Below are positions 1 to 7,919 of a stretch of 35,459 nt of DNA, piece by piece (position 1 is the stretch's first letter; every line of letters starts with the position of its first letter). A program made the position numbers and the translations under genes. The notes beneath the pieces are model-generated. The model did no database searches, was not told where the DNA came from, and worked only from the letters and a program-made list of their open reading frames with translations. The DNA comes from a virus. The stretch is taken from the IMG/VR virus record IMGVR_UViG_3300046002_003208, positions 1 through 35,459 of that record. One strand, written 5' to 3'.

Positions 1-655
1 GGAATATAAAATACCTTTAGAAGACTACGAACTTGAAGCAGCAACTCCAAAACAGAAAGAAGAATATGTAGATTGGCGTTTAGATAATAATTTTGAATTA
101 GGATACTACGAATTTAAAGCAGCAACAGAACAGCAAAAGACAAAATATATAAGTAGTAAGATTGATAAATATAGTGTATTACAAAATTACGAATTTGAGG
201 AAGCAACACAAGAACAAAAAGAAAAATATATAGATAGTAGAGTTGGAAGCTATAAACTTAGACAATTTGAATTTGAAGCAGCAACTCAAAAACAGAAAGA
301 TGAATATATAGATTGGAGAATTGAAAGAGAAGATTTTATAAGCGACTATGAATTCGAAGGAGCAAGTCAAAAACAAAAAGAAGATTATATAGATTGGATA
401 TTAAATAGAGGATATTATATGCGTGACCTTTACTTTAAAGCAGCAACTCAAAAACAGAAAGAAGAATATATAGATTGGAAAATAAAAAACGATAAGAGCA
501 TAGAAAAATACGAATTTGAGGAAGCAACACAAGAACAAAAAGAAAAACGTATTGATAAACTACTAAAGGCTTATTGGAAGTTCTTCCAAGACTATGAACT
601 AGAAGCAGCGACTCCTGAACAAAAAGAAAGATATAAAGAATATGCTAAAGATTAA
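1..655 (+). CDS. 27-residue tandem-repeat protein (5' end outside window)
   Basis: The reading frame is open from the left edge (first full codon at base 2) to a TAA at 653-655, giving 217 visible residues. The ATG at 419 lies inside a repeat and is not the start. Eight units of about 27 residues begin at visible residues 9, 36, 63, 89, 116, 143, 170 and 198. The consensus is roughly YEFEAATxxQKExYIDWRI followed by a variable 7-9 residue linker. Each unit is Glu/Lys/Gln-rich and looks helical (an 'AATPEQK' helix cap, then an amphipathic 'YIDW' stretch), so an alpha-solenoid or rod is plausible. I see no signal peptide or catalytic motif. It ends two bases before the next ATG, so it is probably co-transcribed with the small T4-like genes downstream. 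I do not recognise a named family. The function is unknown; scaffold, fibre or protein-binding roles are guesses. Confidence 0.8.
   Translation, partial: EYKIPLEDYELEAATPKQKEEYVDWRLDNNFELGYYEFKAATEQQKTKYISSKIDKYSVLQNYEFEEATQEQKEKYIDSRVGSYKLRQFEFEAATQKQKDEYIDWRIEREDFISDYEFEGASQKQKEDYIDWILNRGYYMRDLYFKAATQKQKEEYIDWKIKNDKSIEKYEFEEATQEQKEKRIDKLLKAYWKFFQDYELEAATPEQKERYKEYAKD
26..655 (+). repeat. 81-bp tandem coding repeats (8 units)
   Basis: Units begin at about 26, 107, 188, 266, 347, 428, 509 and 593. The spacing is 81 bp except for one 78-bp and one 84-bp unit, so indels are always whole codons. The most conserved core encodes EAAT-x-x-QK and reads close to 'gaagcagcaactcaaaaac' in several units. 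The array continues to the window edge and may be longer upstream. The units are diverged, not identical, so this is an old array under protein-level selection. Confidence 0.85.
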
Positions 656-657
656 AC

Positions 658-1215
658 ATGATAAAACTAAAAAAACTTATAAAAGTATCGGATGGTTTAC
701 AGTACCACATAGATAATAAAATACCTATAATGGAAAATATTTATAGGTACTCATCTGATAAATTTTTAGAATTATTTGAAGAATGTCGTAAATTACATTT
801 CGAAAATAAAGTAAATTTTTGCGAAGATGACATCCATCTACTAGAAAACACAGATATCGGTAAGTATGGTATATACGAAGGAGAGAAAGTACCTTTAGAT
901 ATGCCATTACAAGAATCAGAATATCAAGGTAAAGATGTAGATTTAGGTAAACCTAAAAGAGGTGGAAGTAAAAAATTCTATGTATATGTCAGAGACCCTA
1001 AATCAGATAATATTAAAAAAGTATCGTTTGGTGCTAAAGATGGAGGAGGGAAACTATCTGTAAAATTAAATGACCCTAAAAGGAGGAAAGCATTTGCAGA
1101 TAGGCATAATTGCAGTGACAAAACAGATAGAACATCTTCAGGATATTGGGCGTGTAGAATAACAAGATATTGGAAATCTTTGGGGGGAGGAAGAAACTAT
1201 TCAGGATATTGGTAA
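658..1215 (+). CDS. Conserved T4-like phage protein with C-terminal RHNC/YWAC domain
   Basis: The protein has 185 residues. Residues 1-95 contain IPIMENIYRYSSDKF and DIGKYGIYEGEKVPLDMP. Residues 99-173 form the domain I recognise from many T4-like phages: KPKRGGSKKFYVYVRDP, a beta-rich KKVSFG segment, then RHNC (Cys152) and GYWACR (Cys166), ending RYWKSLG. The paired Cys and His suggest a small metal-binding or disulfide fold, but that is not established. In other T4-like phages, versions of this domain stand alone or are fused near structural genes. The role is unknown, possibly virion assembly. The ATG follows the upstream stop by two bases and no Shine-Dalgarno is visible. Confidence 0.8.
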   Translation: MIKLKKLIKVSDGLQYHIDNKIPIMENIYRYSSDKFLELFEECRKLHFENKVNFCEDDIHLLENTDIGKYGIYEGEKVPLDMPLQESEYQGKDVDLGKPKRGGSKKFYVYVRDPKSDNIKKVSFGAKDGGGKLSVKLNDPKRRKAFADRHNCSDKTDRTSSGYWACRITRYWKSLGGGRNYSGYW

Positions 1216-1224
1216 TATAAACAT

Positions 1225-1485
1225 ATGGTATACTCAGAAGATAAAGTATCTAACGTCACATACACAAGATTATTCTCAGAAAATATAGATGATTCAGAAC
1301 TTGTATGGCATAGGGATGCTGAGGATAGGTTATTGAAAGTATTAGACGGTGGAGATAATTGGTTAATACAATTAGATAATGAATTACCGAAGCCGATAGA
1401 CAACACTTATATAAAAAAAGATGTTTACCATAGATTACTAAAAGGTAATGGTTATGTATTATTGGAATTAACAAAATACGTCTAG
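1225..1485 (+). CDS. Small conserved T4-like phage protein, cupin-like
   Basis: The protein has 86 residues. It carries ELVWHRDAEDRLLKVLDG, then NWLIQLDNELPKPI, then YHRLLKGNGYVLLELTKYV. The pattern W-H-R-D-x-E-D-R, a short beta hairpin, Q-[LF]-D-N-E-[LM]-P, and finally HR-x-x-KG resembles a minimal single-domain cupin that I associate with T4-like marine phages. I assign no metal site or reaction. It sits between the RHNC-domain protein and the GIY-YIG gene with gaps of 9 and 18 bases, consistent with one transcript. The cupin assignment is an inference from pattern only; that the gene is real is much more certain. Confidence 0.7.
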   Translation: MVYSEDKVSNVTYTRLFSENIDDSELVWHRDAEDRLLKVLDGGDNWLIQLDNELPKPIDNTYIKKDVYHRLLKGNGYVLLELTKYV

Positions 1486-1503
1486 TAAAAATAATATAAA
1501 AAT

Positions 1504-1911
1504 ATGTGGATATTCGAGGGTAAAGAAATAAAAACGGTATCAGATATGCCGAATGAAGACGTATATGGATTTATATATGAAGTTACTCACACTCCTACAA
1601 ATAAAAAGTATATTGGTAAAAAGGTTATAAAATACCATAGGAAGTTACCACCATTAAAAGGAACAAAGAAAAAGAGATTAGTAGAAAAGGAATCAAATTG
1701 GATTAGCTATTACGGTTCTAATGATGTAATAAAAAATCTATTAAAAGAAAAAAAACATTCTGAATTTAAAAGAGAAATACTTATATTTGCCTATTCCAAA
1801 ATTGAATTGACATACTTGGAAACGAAGTATCAATTTATAAGAGAAGTTTTAGAGAAAGATAATTATCTGAACATTAACATATTAGGAAAGTTTTATAAAG
1901 GTCGAATATGA
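1504..1911 (+). CDS. GIY-YIG-type endonuclease (Seg-like, free-standing)
   Basis: The protein has 135 residues. It shows the GIY-YIG signature as GFIY (22-25) and YIG (36-38) separated by a turn, followed by a Lys/Arg-rich insertion, YYGSN (69-73) and a helix with Glu107 (TYLETKYQ) that would supply the catalytic acidic residue. This layout matches the 'putative endonuclease SegE-like' proteins common in T4-like phages. They cut DNA in a metal-dependent way and often behave as mobile or recombination-stimulating nucleases. There is no separate DNA-binding domain, so this is a bare catalytic module. Its stop overlaps the primase start (ATGA at 1908-1911), so translation is probably coupled. 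Homing activity is not shown by the sequence. Confidence 0.72.
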   Translation: MWIFEGKEIKTVSDMPNEDVYGFIYEVTHTPTNKKYIGKKVIKYHRKLPPLKGTKKKRLVEKESNWISYYGSNDVIKNLLKEKKHSEFKREILIFAYSKIELTYLETKYQFIREVLEKDNYLNINILGKFYKGRI

Positions 1912-2834
1912 GCAGTTACACCATGGAGCAAACAGAAAAGCTCCGAATAGTTAGTAAATATTTAGGTGATTATTCACCTAGGAGTTCTACGAATGTAGCA
2001 CTTGCATGTCCATTCTGCAATCATCACAAAAAGAAACTAGAGATTGAGTTAAGCAGTGGGCTATGGAATTGTTGGGTATGCAAGTCAAGTGGTAACACCC
2101 TAACTAAATTGTTACGTAAAGTATCTGCTGAAAGCAGCGATATTGCAAAGATTTCTAAATTAGAAAATACTAATGTTAGATTTGAGAAGAGCACTGATGA
2201 AAATGTAAGCTTACCTAGTAATTTTATTCCATTTGATAAATGTATTGATAATTTCTATACTAACAGATTACGAAATTATTTGAAATCGAGAAATGTATCA
2301 GATGATGATATCATAAAGTATAATATAGGATACGCAGAAGATAACACTACTGATAGCATAGTTATACCAAGTTATGATAGTTCTTTTAATTTAAACTATT
2401 ACATATCTAAAAATATAGTAACTAATAAGTATAACAATCCTAAATGCTCTAAAGATAAAGTATTTTTAGAATCTATAATAGATTGGAGTCATGATATAGT
2501 TATTGTGGAAGGTATTTTTGATGCGATTGCAGTAAAGAGAAATGCTATACCTTTATTTGGAAAATTTCTTAATGACAAGGTAAAGGAGAGGATTGTTAGT
2601 TCATCTTGCCAAAATTTTTATATAGCATTAGATGGTGGAGAATTAGATTCCATATTGAAAATAGCAAAATATGTTTTAGATGTTGGAAAGAATCCATACT
2701 TTGTTAATATGCCTGTAGGAGAAGACCCATCTTCATTAGGAACTAAAAATGTATGGGAATATATAAATAATAGCAATATAGTTACTGAAAATGATATTTA
2801 TAGATATAAACTGTTTTCAAAGATTAATATGTGA
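1908..2834 (+). CDS. DNA primase, T4 gp61/DnaG-like
   Basis: The protein has 308 residues; T4 gp61 is about 342. It synthesises RNA primers for lagging-strand replication together with a gp41-type helicase. The N-terminal zinc-binding module uses Cys34 and Cys37 (CPFC) and Cys55 and Cys58 (CWVC). A TOPRIM catalytic domain follows, with Glu201 in VEGIFDAIAV and an Asp motif at Asp242/Asp247 (ALDGGELDS) for metal binding. I see no helicase domain, so this is a separate subunit as in T4, not a T7-type fusion. The start is chosen because the ATG overlaps the upstream stop and precedes the zinc module by a normal distance. A replication gene directly upstream of fibre genes suggests a patchwork of early and late modules. 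Confidence 0.9.
   Translation: MSSYTMEQTEKLRIVSKYLGDYSPRSSTNVALACPFCNHHKKKLEIELSSGLWNCWVCKSSGNTLTKLLRKVSAESSDIAKISKLENTNVRFEKSTDENVSLPSNFIPFDKCIDNFYTNRLRNYLKSRNVSDDDIIKYNIGYAEDNTTDSIVIPSYDSSFNLNYYISKNIVTNKYNNPKCSKDKVFLESIIDWSHDIVIVEGIFDAIAVKRNAIPLFGKFLNDKVKERIVSSSCQNFYIALDGGELDSILKIAKYVLDVGKNPYFVNMPVGEDPSSLGTKNVWEYINNSNIVTENDIYRYKLFSKINM
2795..2802 (+). promoter_or_regulatory. TATTTATA box inside primase 3' end
   Basis: The octamer lies 60 bases before the fibre ATG at 2863, inside the last codons of the primase gene. It matches the box found before other operons and could start the fibre transcript, but a chance hit in A+T-rich coding DNA is equally possible. Confidence 0.25.
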
Positions 2835-2862
2835 AAACATATCAATATAAAATAAATATTAA

Positions 2863-5748
2863 ATGGGTTTAGAATCGTATGTAAAAAACGGTGCGAGATG
2901 GGATGGAGATACTTATTCATTAAAATACTTTAATGTATCAAGAAATTTCACGGTATTAAAAAAAGGTAAAAATACTATCACATTATCTCCTGACCCAATA
3001 ATAGTAGCAGGTTCTAGTATTTCTGTAGAGTTATTAGATAGGAGTGGTAAAAATATTCCTGTAGAATATACAAACCAAGTAACTTCAGGTGGCAGTATAA
3101 TATTACATATTGACATAAAAGATACTGTAACAAAAGGTACAGGAAAGCTAATAATATTAGGTAAGGCATCTAGGGATGTTGATACCTTAAGAGCACTAGA
3201 CCAATCAAGACAGAACTTAATATGGAGAGGATTGACTCAAATAAATACTGCTGTAGAGGAATTTAAGACACCTAATAATCCTGATGATATAGTATTCGAG
3301 AAAAATCCAAAAGATATATCTGTTAGAATAACGCCTATAGATATATCATATAGGGATAAGTCCACAGATAGACCTTCCACAAAATCAGGTACAGGAAAGC
3401 TAACATATTTTCCAATAATTCAGTCAAGTACAACATCTAATAATATTTTAAATAAACCATCAGTTATATCTAATATAAATAATACTTCAATATCAAAAGT
3501 AGAAGAGCAATCATCTGCAACGGGTATAAGTTCTAGTGTATCAACTGAAGGAAATCCTACAATAGTTAGCACGGTAGCCGAATTCATATCAGATATGGTT
3601 GGAGGAACTATAACAGCTACTCCAATAGTAATAGATAGAGTCCCACCTAATTTACAGTCTCAAATAGGTTCTGTTTCAGAATATGTAGGTAATATATTAG
3701 AAGTCGTAAACTCAACAACTATCGTTGTTGATAATTTATTTTTCCATAATATAACAAGTAATACAACTAAATTTGTTGTTGATTCATTTGTATCAGATAT
3801 ATATTCTATAAATTATAATAAAAATGTAAAGACATCCGAGGGTCAAAAAGTTACAGGATATGCTAAAATGTGTTTTGATAATGTAGCAACATCCAATGGA
3901 GTTATTGATAAGGTAAAAGTATCTGCAAAGCCTGTTGGTTCAATTGGAGCACCTATGTTTATAGGTGATTTTGATGTTATGCCTCCAAACAAGATGCAAG
4001 ATACGGGGAGTTATACATTTGACCCTAAATTAGGTATAGACTACAAAAGTGTGGGAGAAGTCACATCAAGTAATGACATCTCAAACTATTTTAATTACAA
4101 TGAATACAAAGTAAATACTAATGCAAATTCTAATTCATTTGATAACTATAACTTTGAATTAGCAAGTGGAGGATTATCAGTACCAAACCCCGTACAGAGT
4201 AGTACAAATGTAACAAATGCTATAAGTTTTGAATCACCATTAGCTGAATCAAATGTAACAGCATTATCAGTTAAAGACCAATTCTTAGGTTCAGCTAAGG
4301 CAGGAACTAAGTATAAGATATCATTGAATGCATTTTCAAAATATGATTCAACAAAGAAAAAACCAACTGCTCAGATATTCATAAACGGCCCATCAATCGA
4401 GGAGGGAGGTGACACATCCAACTCCTTCGGCACATTAATAGATACCCTAGAGGGTGGTAATGGAGAAAGACAAGATAATTTAGAATATTTCTTTACAGCG
4501 GCATCAGATTCTGATAAAATAAAGTTATCACTAGTATTGAATACAGGTATTTGGGATTTCTCAAGTATGAAAGTAGAACCGTCATCACCGTCAGGTAATT
4601 CTCCAAAGGAATTCTGTGTGATGATTCCATTAGATAATTTACCTGTAAATAAGATAGATGAAGAATATGTTTTTGTAGTTGACTTTATAGGTAAAAATGG
4701 TAATCCCACAAATTTAAATATAACTACACAAAGCATAACACTTAACAGTAATTCAACCTTAGATGAGAAATTACTTATAAATACAATAAATAGTAGTTCA
4801 ACTCTAAGAGGAGTAATTATTGGATTAGGCTCACAAGGAGTTCAAGGTGTGCAAGGATTTCAAGGATTTCAAGGTGTGCAAGGATTTCAAGGAAGGCAAG
4901 GAACACAAGGAGCTCAAGGAAATCAAGGAAATCAAGGAAATCAAGGTATAACAGGTTTACAGGGTACAGCAGGAGCTCAAGGAACAATGGGTCTACAAGG
5001 CACTGTAGGAACTCAAGGTGACCAAGGTATACAAGGTACAATTGGCACACAAGGATTCCAAGGAAGGCAGGGAACTCAAGGATTTCAAGGAACAACGGGT
5101 TTACAGGGTACAGCAGGAGCTCAAGGTAACCAAGGTACTCAAGGAACAATGGGTCTACAAGGCACTGTAGGAACTCAAGGTGACCAAGGTATACAAGGTA
5201 CAATTGGCACACAAGGATTCCAAGGATTCCAAGGATTCACAGGATTTGGATTACAAGGAATAATGGGAGCTCAAGGTAATCAAGGGCCTACAGGTTTACA
5301 AGGTACAACAGGAGCGCAGGGCTCAAGTACTGATGTAGACGTATCAGTAGCTAATTTAATAACTAGGTTAGGTCAAATTAATACATCATATACTGCGGGT
5401 AATGCAACAGGTGTAACAGCTACATTTTCAGGGAATATACAAACAAGTCAATTTGTAACTGCTGACAATTTTATAACTACTTCAGATAGGAGATTGAAAA
5501 GCAATATTAAAGAATTATCAGGAAGCTTGGAAGTGCTAAAGAAATTTAATTCATATAGTTACATAAAAAATGGATATAAAGATGCAGGATTTATCGCTCA
5601 AGAAGTATTAAATGCTATACCTTATGTAATATCAGAGAGAGAAGATGGTTATTTAACAATACGAGATAGAGCTATAATGGCATATTTGCATAGTGCTATA
5701 ATTGAACTTTCTAACAAGATAAATTGTATAGAAGAAAGATTAAAATAA
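2863..5748 (+). CDS. Long tail fibre: collagen-like shaft with C-terminal S74 chaperone
   Basis: The protein has 961 residues. Residues 1-655 are Ser/Thr/Asn-rich with beta character and no family I can name; they probably attach to the virion and form the proximal shaft. Residues about 656-821 are uninterrupted Gly-x-Gln/Gly-x-x triplets, a collagen-like triple helix that is almost free of proline. After a short beta region, residues about 874-961 form an intramolecular chaperone of the endosialidase type (peptidase S74): SDRRLKSNI at 874-882, then DAGFIAQEV and a terminal coiled coil. In this family the chaperone drives trimerisation and cuts itself off just before the Ser of the SDxRxK motif, here Ser874. 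The gene is followed one base later by the Thr-Pro protein. A role in host recognition is inferred. Confidence 0.88.
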   Translation: MGLESYVKNGARWDGDTYSLKYFNVSRNFTVLKKGKNTITLSPDPIIVAGSSISVELLDRSGKNIPVEYTNQVTSGGSIILHIDIKDTVTKGTGKLIILGKASRDVDTLRALDQSRQNLIWRGLTQINTAVEEFKTPNNPDDIVFEKNPKDISVRITPIDISYRDKSTDRPSTKSGTGKLTYFPIIQSSTTSNNILNKPSVISNINNTSISKVEEQSSATGISSSVSTEGNPTIVSTVAEFISDMVGGTITATPIVIDRVPPNLQSQIGSVSEYVGNILEVVNSTTIVVDNLFFHNITSNTTKFVVDSFVSDIYSINYNKNVKTSEGQKVTGYAKMCFDNVATSNGVIDKVKVSAKPVGSIGAPMFIGDFDVMPPNKMQDTGSYTFDPKLGIDYKSVGEVTSSNDISNYFNYNEYKVNTNANSNSFDNYNFELASGGLSVPNPVQSSTNVTNAISFESPLAESNVTALSVKDQFLGSAKAGTKYKISLNAFSKYDSTKKKPTAQIFINGPSIEEGGDTSNSFGTLIDTLEGGNGERQDNLEYFFTAASDSDKIKLSLVLNTGIWDFSSMKVEPSSPSGNSPKEFCVMIPLDNLPVNKIDEEYVFVVDFIGKNGNPTNLNITTQSITLNSNSTLDEKLLINTINSSSTLRGVIIGLGSQGVQGVQGFQGFQGVQGFQGRQGTQGAQGNQGNQGNQGITGLQGTAGAQGTMGLQGTVGTQGDQGIQGTIGTQGFQGRQGTQGFQGTTGLQGTAGAQGNQGTQGTMGLQGTVGTQGDQGIQGTIGTQGFQGFQGFTGFGLQGIMGAQGNQGPTGLQGTTGAQGSSTDVDVSVANLITRLGQINTSYTAGNATGVTATFSGNIQTSQFVTADNFITTSDRRLKSNIKELSGSLEVLKKFNSYSYIKNGYKDAGFIAQEVLNAIPYVISEREDGYLTIRDRAIMAYLHSAIIELSNKINCIEERLK
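4828..5325 (+). repeat. Collagen-like GXX coding repeat with internal duplication
   Basis: This is a run of 9-bp codon triplets of the type GG-N-x-x-x-CAA encoding Gly-x-Gln. Within it, 4976-5064 and 5138-5226 are identical over 89 bp and lie 162 bp apart (54 residues, 18 triplets). That indicates a recent in-frame duplication of part of the shaft. Confidence 0.9.
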
Positions 5749-5749
5749 T

Positions 5750-6619
5750 ATGACAGTTCCGATATCAGGTTCATTTAATATGTTTGATGTATTGAATCCT
5801 ACTTCTATAGCAGGAGCTATATACTCTCATGGTGGGTCTGTATCAGGTGTAGATAATTTTAATGGACTCATAGCACAATCTGTAGCTGCATATTTTGACC
5901 CAACATATGCAGGAACTATTACAAATCCTATAGTAGATGTATTTAATACAGAGCAGTTTAGAAATTATCCATTTGTAACGGCTACACCAACACCCACACC
6001 TACTGCTACACCAACACCGACACCTACGCCAACTCCATGTCCTTCATATGGAACATTCTTGGGAACATATCAATCATGTGTTGTTTATGATTTATATACA
6101 TATGCCGTGTATGCTAACGGCTCTTGTGGAACATATCAAGAAGTTATAGGTATTGAATACAATTCAATTGCTTGTGGATATCCTACGCCAACACCAACAC
6201 CTATACCAACGGCTACACCGACACCTATACCACCAACAGCTACGCCAACACCAACACCTATACCAACGGCTACACCGACACCTATACCACCAACAGCTAC
6301 GCCAACACCAACACCTATACCAACGGCTACACCGACACCTATACCACCAACAGCTACGCCAACACCAACACCTACACCAAGTTGTACTTGTTGGACTTTT
6401 GAGAACGTAGGTGCATCAGTTGGAAATGTGTCTTATGATGGATGTGGAATAGGTTCTACACAAACTAATGTAGATATAGGAGATACTATTTGTAAATGTG
6501 TAACCTATGGAAATACTCCATCTGTCAACAGTGGTACAATAGAAGTAAGTCCTACATCAATAAATTGTGATGGTGATTTTGACTGTATTGATTGTACAGG
6601 TGGTGGAGGTGGTTCTTAA
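5750..6619 (+). CDS. Thr-Pro-rich mucin-like surface protein with Cys-rich modules
   Basis: The protein has 289 residues. Residues 1-75 (MTVPISGSFNMFDV...) resemble the N-terminal modules of phage tail-associated proteins with a 'SG-x-[LF]-x-M' opening. A first (Thr-Pro)n run covers about 76-95. A module with four Cys follows (about 96-142, CPSYGTFLGTYQSC to ACGYP). Then come about 65 residues of Thr/Pro/Ile/Ala repeats, three of them exact 19-residue copies. A second Cys-rich module runs from CTCWTFENVG to DCIDC, and the protein ends in a Gly tail. There is no enzyme motif. Exposed Thr-Pro stretches are typical of extended, heavily O-glycosylated stalks. Directly downstream are three sugar-handling genes, which suggests this protein as a glycosylation target (inference). 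It is probably a virion tail or surface protein. Confidence 0.75.
   Translation: MTVPISGSFNMFDVLNPTSIAGAIYSHGGSVSGVDNFNGLIAQSVAAYFDPTYAGTITNPIVDVFNTEQFRNYPFVTATPTPTPTATPTPTPTPTPCPSYGTFLGTYQSCVVYDLYTYAVYANGSCGTYQEVIGIEYNSIACGYPTPTPTPIPTATPTPIPPTATPTPTPIPTATPTPIPPTATPTPTPIPTATPTPIPPTATPTPTPTPSCTCWTFENVGASVGNVSYDGCGIGSTQTNVDIGDTICKCVTYGNTPSVNSGTIEVSPTSINCDGDFDCIDCTGGGGGS
6184..6375 (+). repeat. 57-bp perfect tandem repeat in Thr-Pro linker
   Basis: Three identical 57-bp copies start at 6184, 6241 and 6298. A partial copy from 6355 diverges after about 20 bases. The period is 19 codons, so copy-number change keeps the frame. The absence of silent differences between copies points to recent expansion. 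Confidence 0.95.
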
Positions 6620-6638
6620 ATGTATGAATTAATTTATG

Positions 6639-6646
6639 TATATTTG
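6639..6646 (+). promoter_or_regulatory. TATATTTG, Bacteroidota-like -7 element
   Basis: The octamer fits the Bacteroidota -7 consensus TAnnTTTG exactly and overlaps TATTTGTA (6641-6648), one mismatch from the TATTTATA box seen elsewhere. It lies 16 bases before the ATG of the glycosyltransferase at 6663, in a 43-base gap after the Thr-Pro gene. I see no convincing -33 TTG element. It may start the sugar cassette. Confidence 0.35.
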
Positions 6647-6662
6647 TAAATAAAAAGTTTTA

Positions 6663-7919
6663 ATGAAAAGCGTACATTCTCCAAAAATATTTGTGCAGAT
6701 TGCAAGTTACCGAGATTTGCAATTAATACCTACAATAGATGATATGTTAGCTAAAGCTAAAAATCCTAATAATTTAATTTTTGGGATATGTTGGCAGCAT
6801 GGGGATGATGAAGACATATCATATTATGATAATAAAAAAAATTTTAGAATATCAAAACATCATTACTCTGAAAGTAAAGGATTGGGTTGGGCAAGAAATA
6901 TAACAAATGAACTTTATGATGGTGAATTATATACTTTACAGATAGATTCCCATCACAGATTTGTTAAAAATTGGGATTCAATATTACTAGAAGATTTTAA
7001 GGAAGCTTTAAATTATTCAGAAAATCCAATAATAACAACATACTGTACTCCATTCGACCCTAATACTGACGAAAGTGAGTATATAAAAATTCCATGTTTA
7101 ATGTCTCAATATGAATTCAGTAGTGATAAACTTCTGATGAGTATGCCTTGGTATATACAAGATTACGAAAGTAGACATAATATTATAAGAGCAAGAACTA
7201 TAAGTGGTCATTTTTATTTTACATATGGTAAATTTATAAAAGATGTTCCATATGACCCTGAAATATATTTTGGAGGGTATACTGAAGAAACTACATTAAG
7301 TTTAAGAGCTTTTACCAATGGTTATGATTTTTACAGTCCATATAGAATGATTATGTGGCACGAATATACAAGAAGTTATAGACCTAAACATTGGGAAGAC
7401 CATGGAGAAGTTTCACAAACAGAGTATACAAGTACTCAAAGAGATATGTTCTCAAGAAATAAAACAAGACAACTTTTTGGTCAAGAGGATTATGGTATAA
7501 CAATAGATGAAAAATATGGAATTGGAAAGCAGAGAACTTTAGAAGATTATGAAATTTACGGTGGATTCAAATTTAAAGAATGTTTAATACAAAGATATAC
7601 CTTAGATGTTAAAGAACCTCCAAATCCAATTTCTTGGGAAGAAGACTTCAAAAGTAAAGAGTATACCTTAGATTGCATATGGGATTTAGAATTCTTTAGA
7701 AATTTTAATTTTACTAAACCAAAATTTCTAACACTAGGTGTTCATTCAGATACAGAAGAATTATATAGAATAGATTTATTAGATGATACTTACATAAATT
7801 TAAAAACAAATTTTTATGAAGTTACTATGAATGGTATTAAAGAACCTAAAAAAATAGTAATGTATTTATATGATGAAGATTTAGGTTGGAGTGAAAGATA
7901 TGAAAAATTATTTGTATGA
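6663..7919 (+). CDS. GT60-type (Skp1 GlcNAc-transferase-like) glycosyltransferase
   Basis: The protein has 418 residues. The N-terminal domain carries the signature I associate with Pfam 'GlcNAc' (PF11397, CAZy GT60): IFVQIASYRD (9-18), FGICWQ (40-45), GLGWARN (73-79), and the DxD-like metal-binding DSHHRF (95-100). The characterised eukaryotic member adds GlcNAc to a hydroxyproline of Skp1. Residues 200-290 continue the catalytic fold (GGYTEETTLSLRAFTNGYD). About 110 C-terminal residues form an extra beta-rich module that I do not recognise. The gene follows the Thr-Pro protein by 43 bases and its stop overlaps the next glycosyltransferase (ATGA at 7916-7919). Donor and acceptor cannot be read from the sequence. 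The family call is firm; the hydroxyproline target is inference. Confidence 0.82.
   Translation: MKSVHSPKIFVQIASYRDLQLIPTIDDMLAKAKNPNNLIFGICWQHGDDEDISYYDNKKNFRISKHHYSESKGLGWARNITNELYDGELYTLQIDSHHRFVKNWDSILLEDFKEALNYSENPIITTYCTPFDPNTDESEYIKIPCLMSQYEFSSDKLLMSMPWYIQDYESRHNIIRARTISGHFYFTYGKFIKDVPYDPEIYFGGYTEETTLSLRAFTNGYDFYSPYRMIMWHEYTRSYRPKHWEDHGEVSQTEYTSTQRDMFSRNKTRQLFGQEDYGITIDEKYGIGKQRTLEDYEIYGGFKFKECLIQRYTLDVKEPPNPISWEEDFKSKEYTLDCIWDLEFFRNFNFTKPKFLTLGVHSDTEELYRIDLLDDTYINLKTNFYEVTMNGIKEPKKIVMYLYDEDLGWSERYEKLFV

Noticed and set aside
419-655. ATG at 419 as the start of a separate 78-residue gene
   Set aside because: The same frame is open to the window edge and the 27-residue repeats continue in register upstream, so this is the 3' part of a longer gene.
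26-655. Possible CRISPR array from regular 81-bp periodicity
   Set aside because: Repeats are diverged, coding and lack unique spacers between identical repeats.
738-745. TATTTATA inside the 658-1215 gene
   Set aside because: It is deep inside a gene with no nearby start to serve; treated as a chance occurrence.
4817-5212. Antisense ORF opposite the collagen-like repeats
   Set aside because: A repeat shadow: low-complexity Leu-rich product with no start signal. The same applies to antisense ORFs at 24762-25136, 18014-18496 and 22707-23246.
4828-5325. Collagen-like shafts as substrates for the prolyl-hydroxylase-like enzyme
   Set aside because: The Gly-x-Gln triplets contain almost no proline, so they are poor candidates compared with the Thr-Pro protein.
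6153-6410. Two alternative + frame ORFs over the Thr-Pro repeat
   Set aside because: The 57-bp period keeps all frames open. Their products are artificial Gln/His/Leu or Tyr/Thr/Asn repeats, while the Thr-Pro frame joins conserved Cys modules and has a proper start and end.
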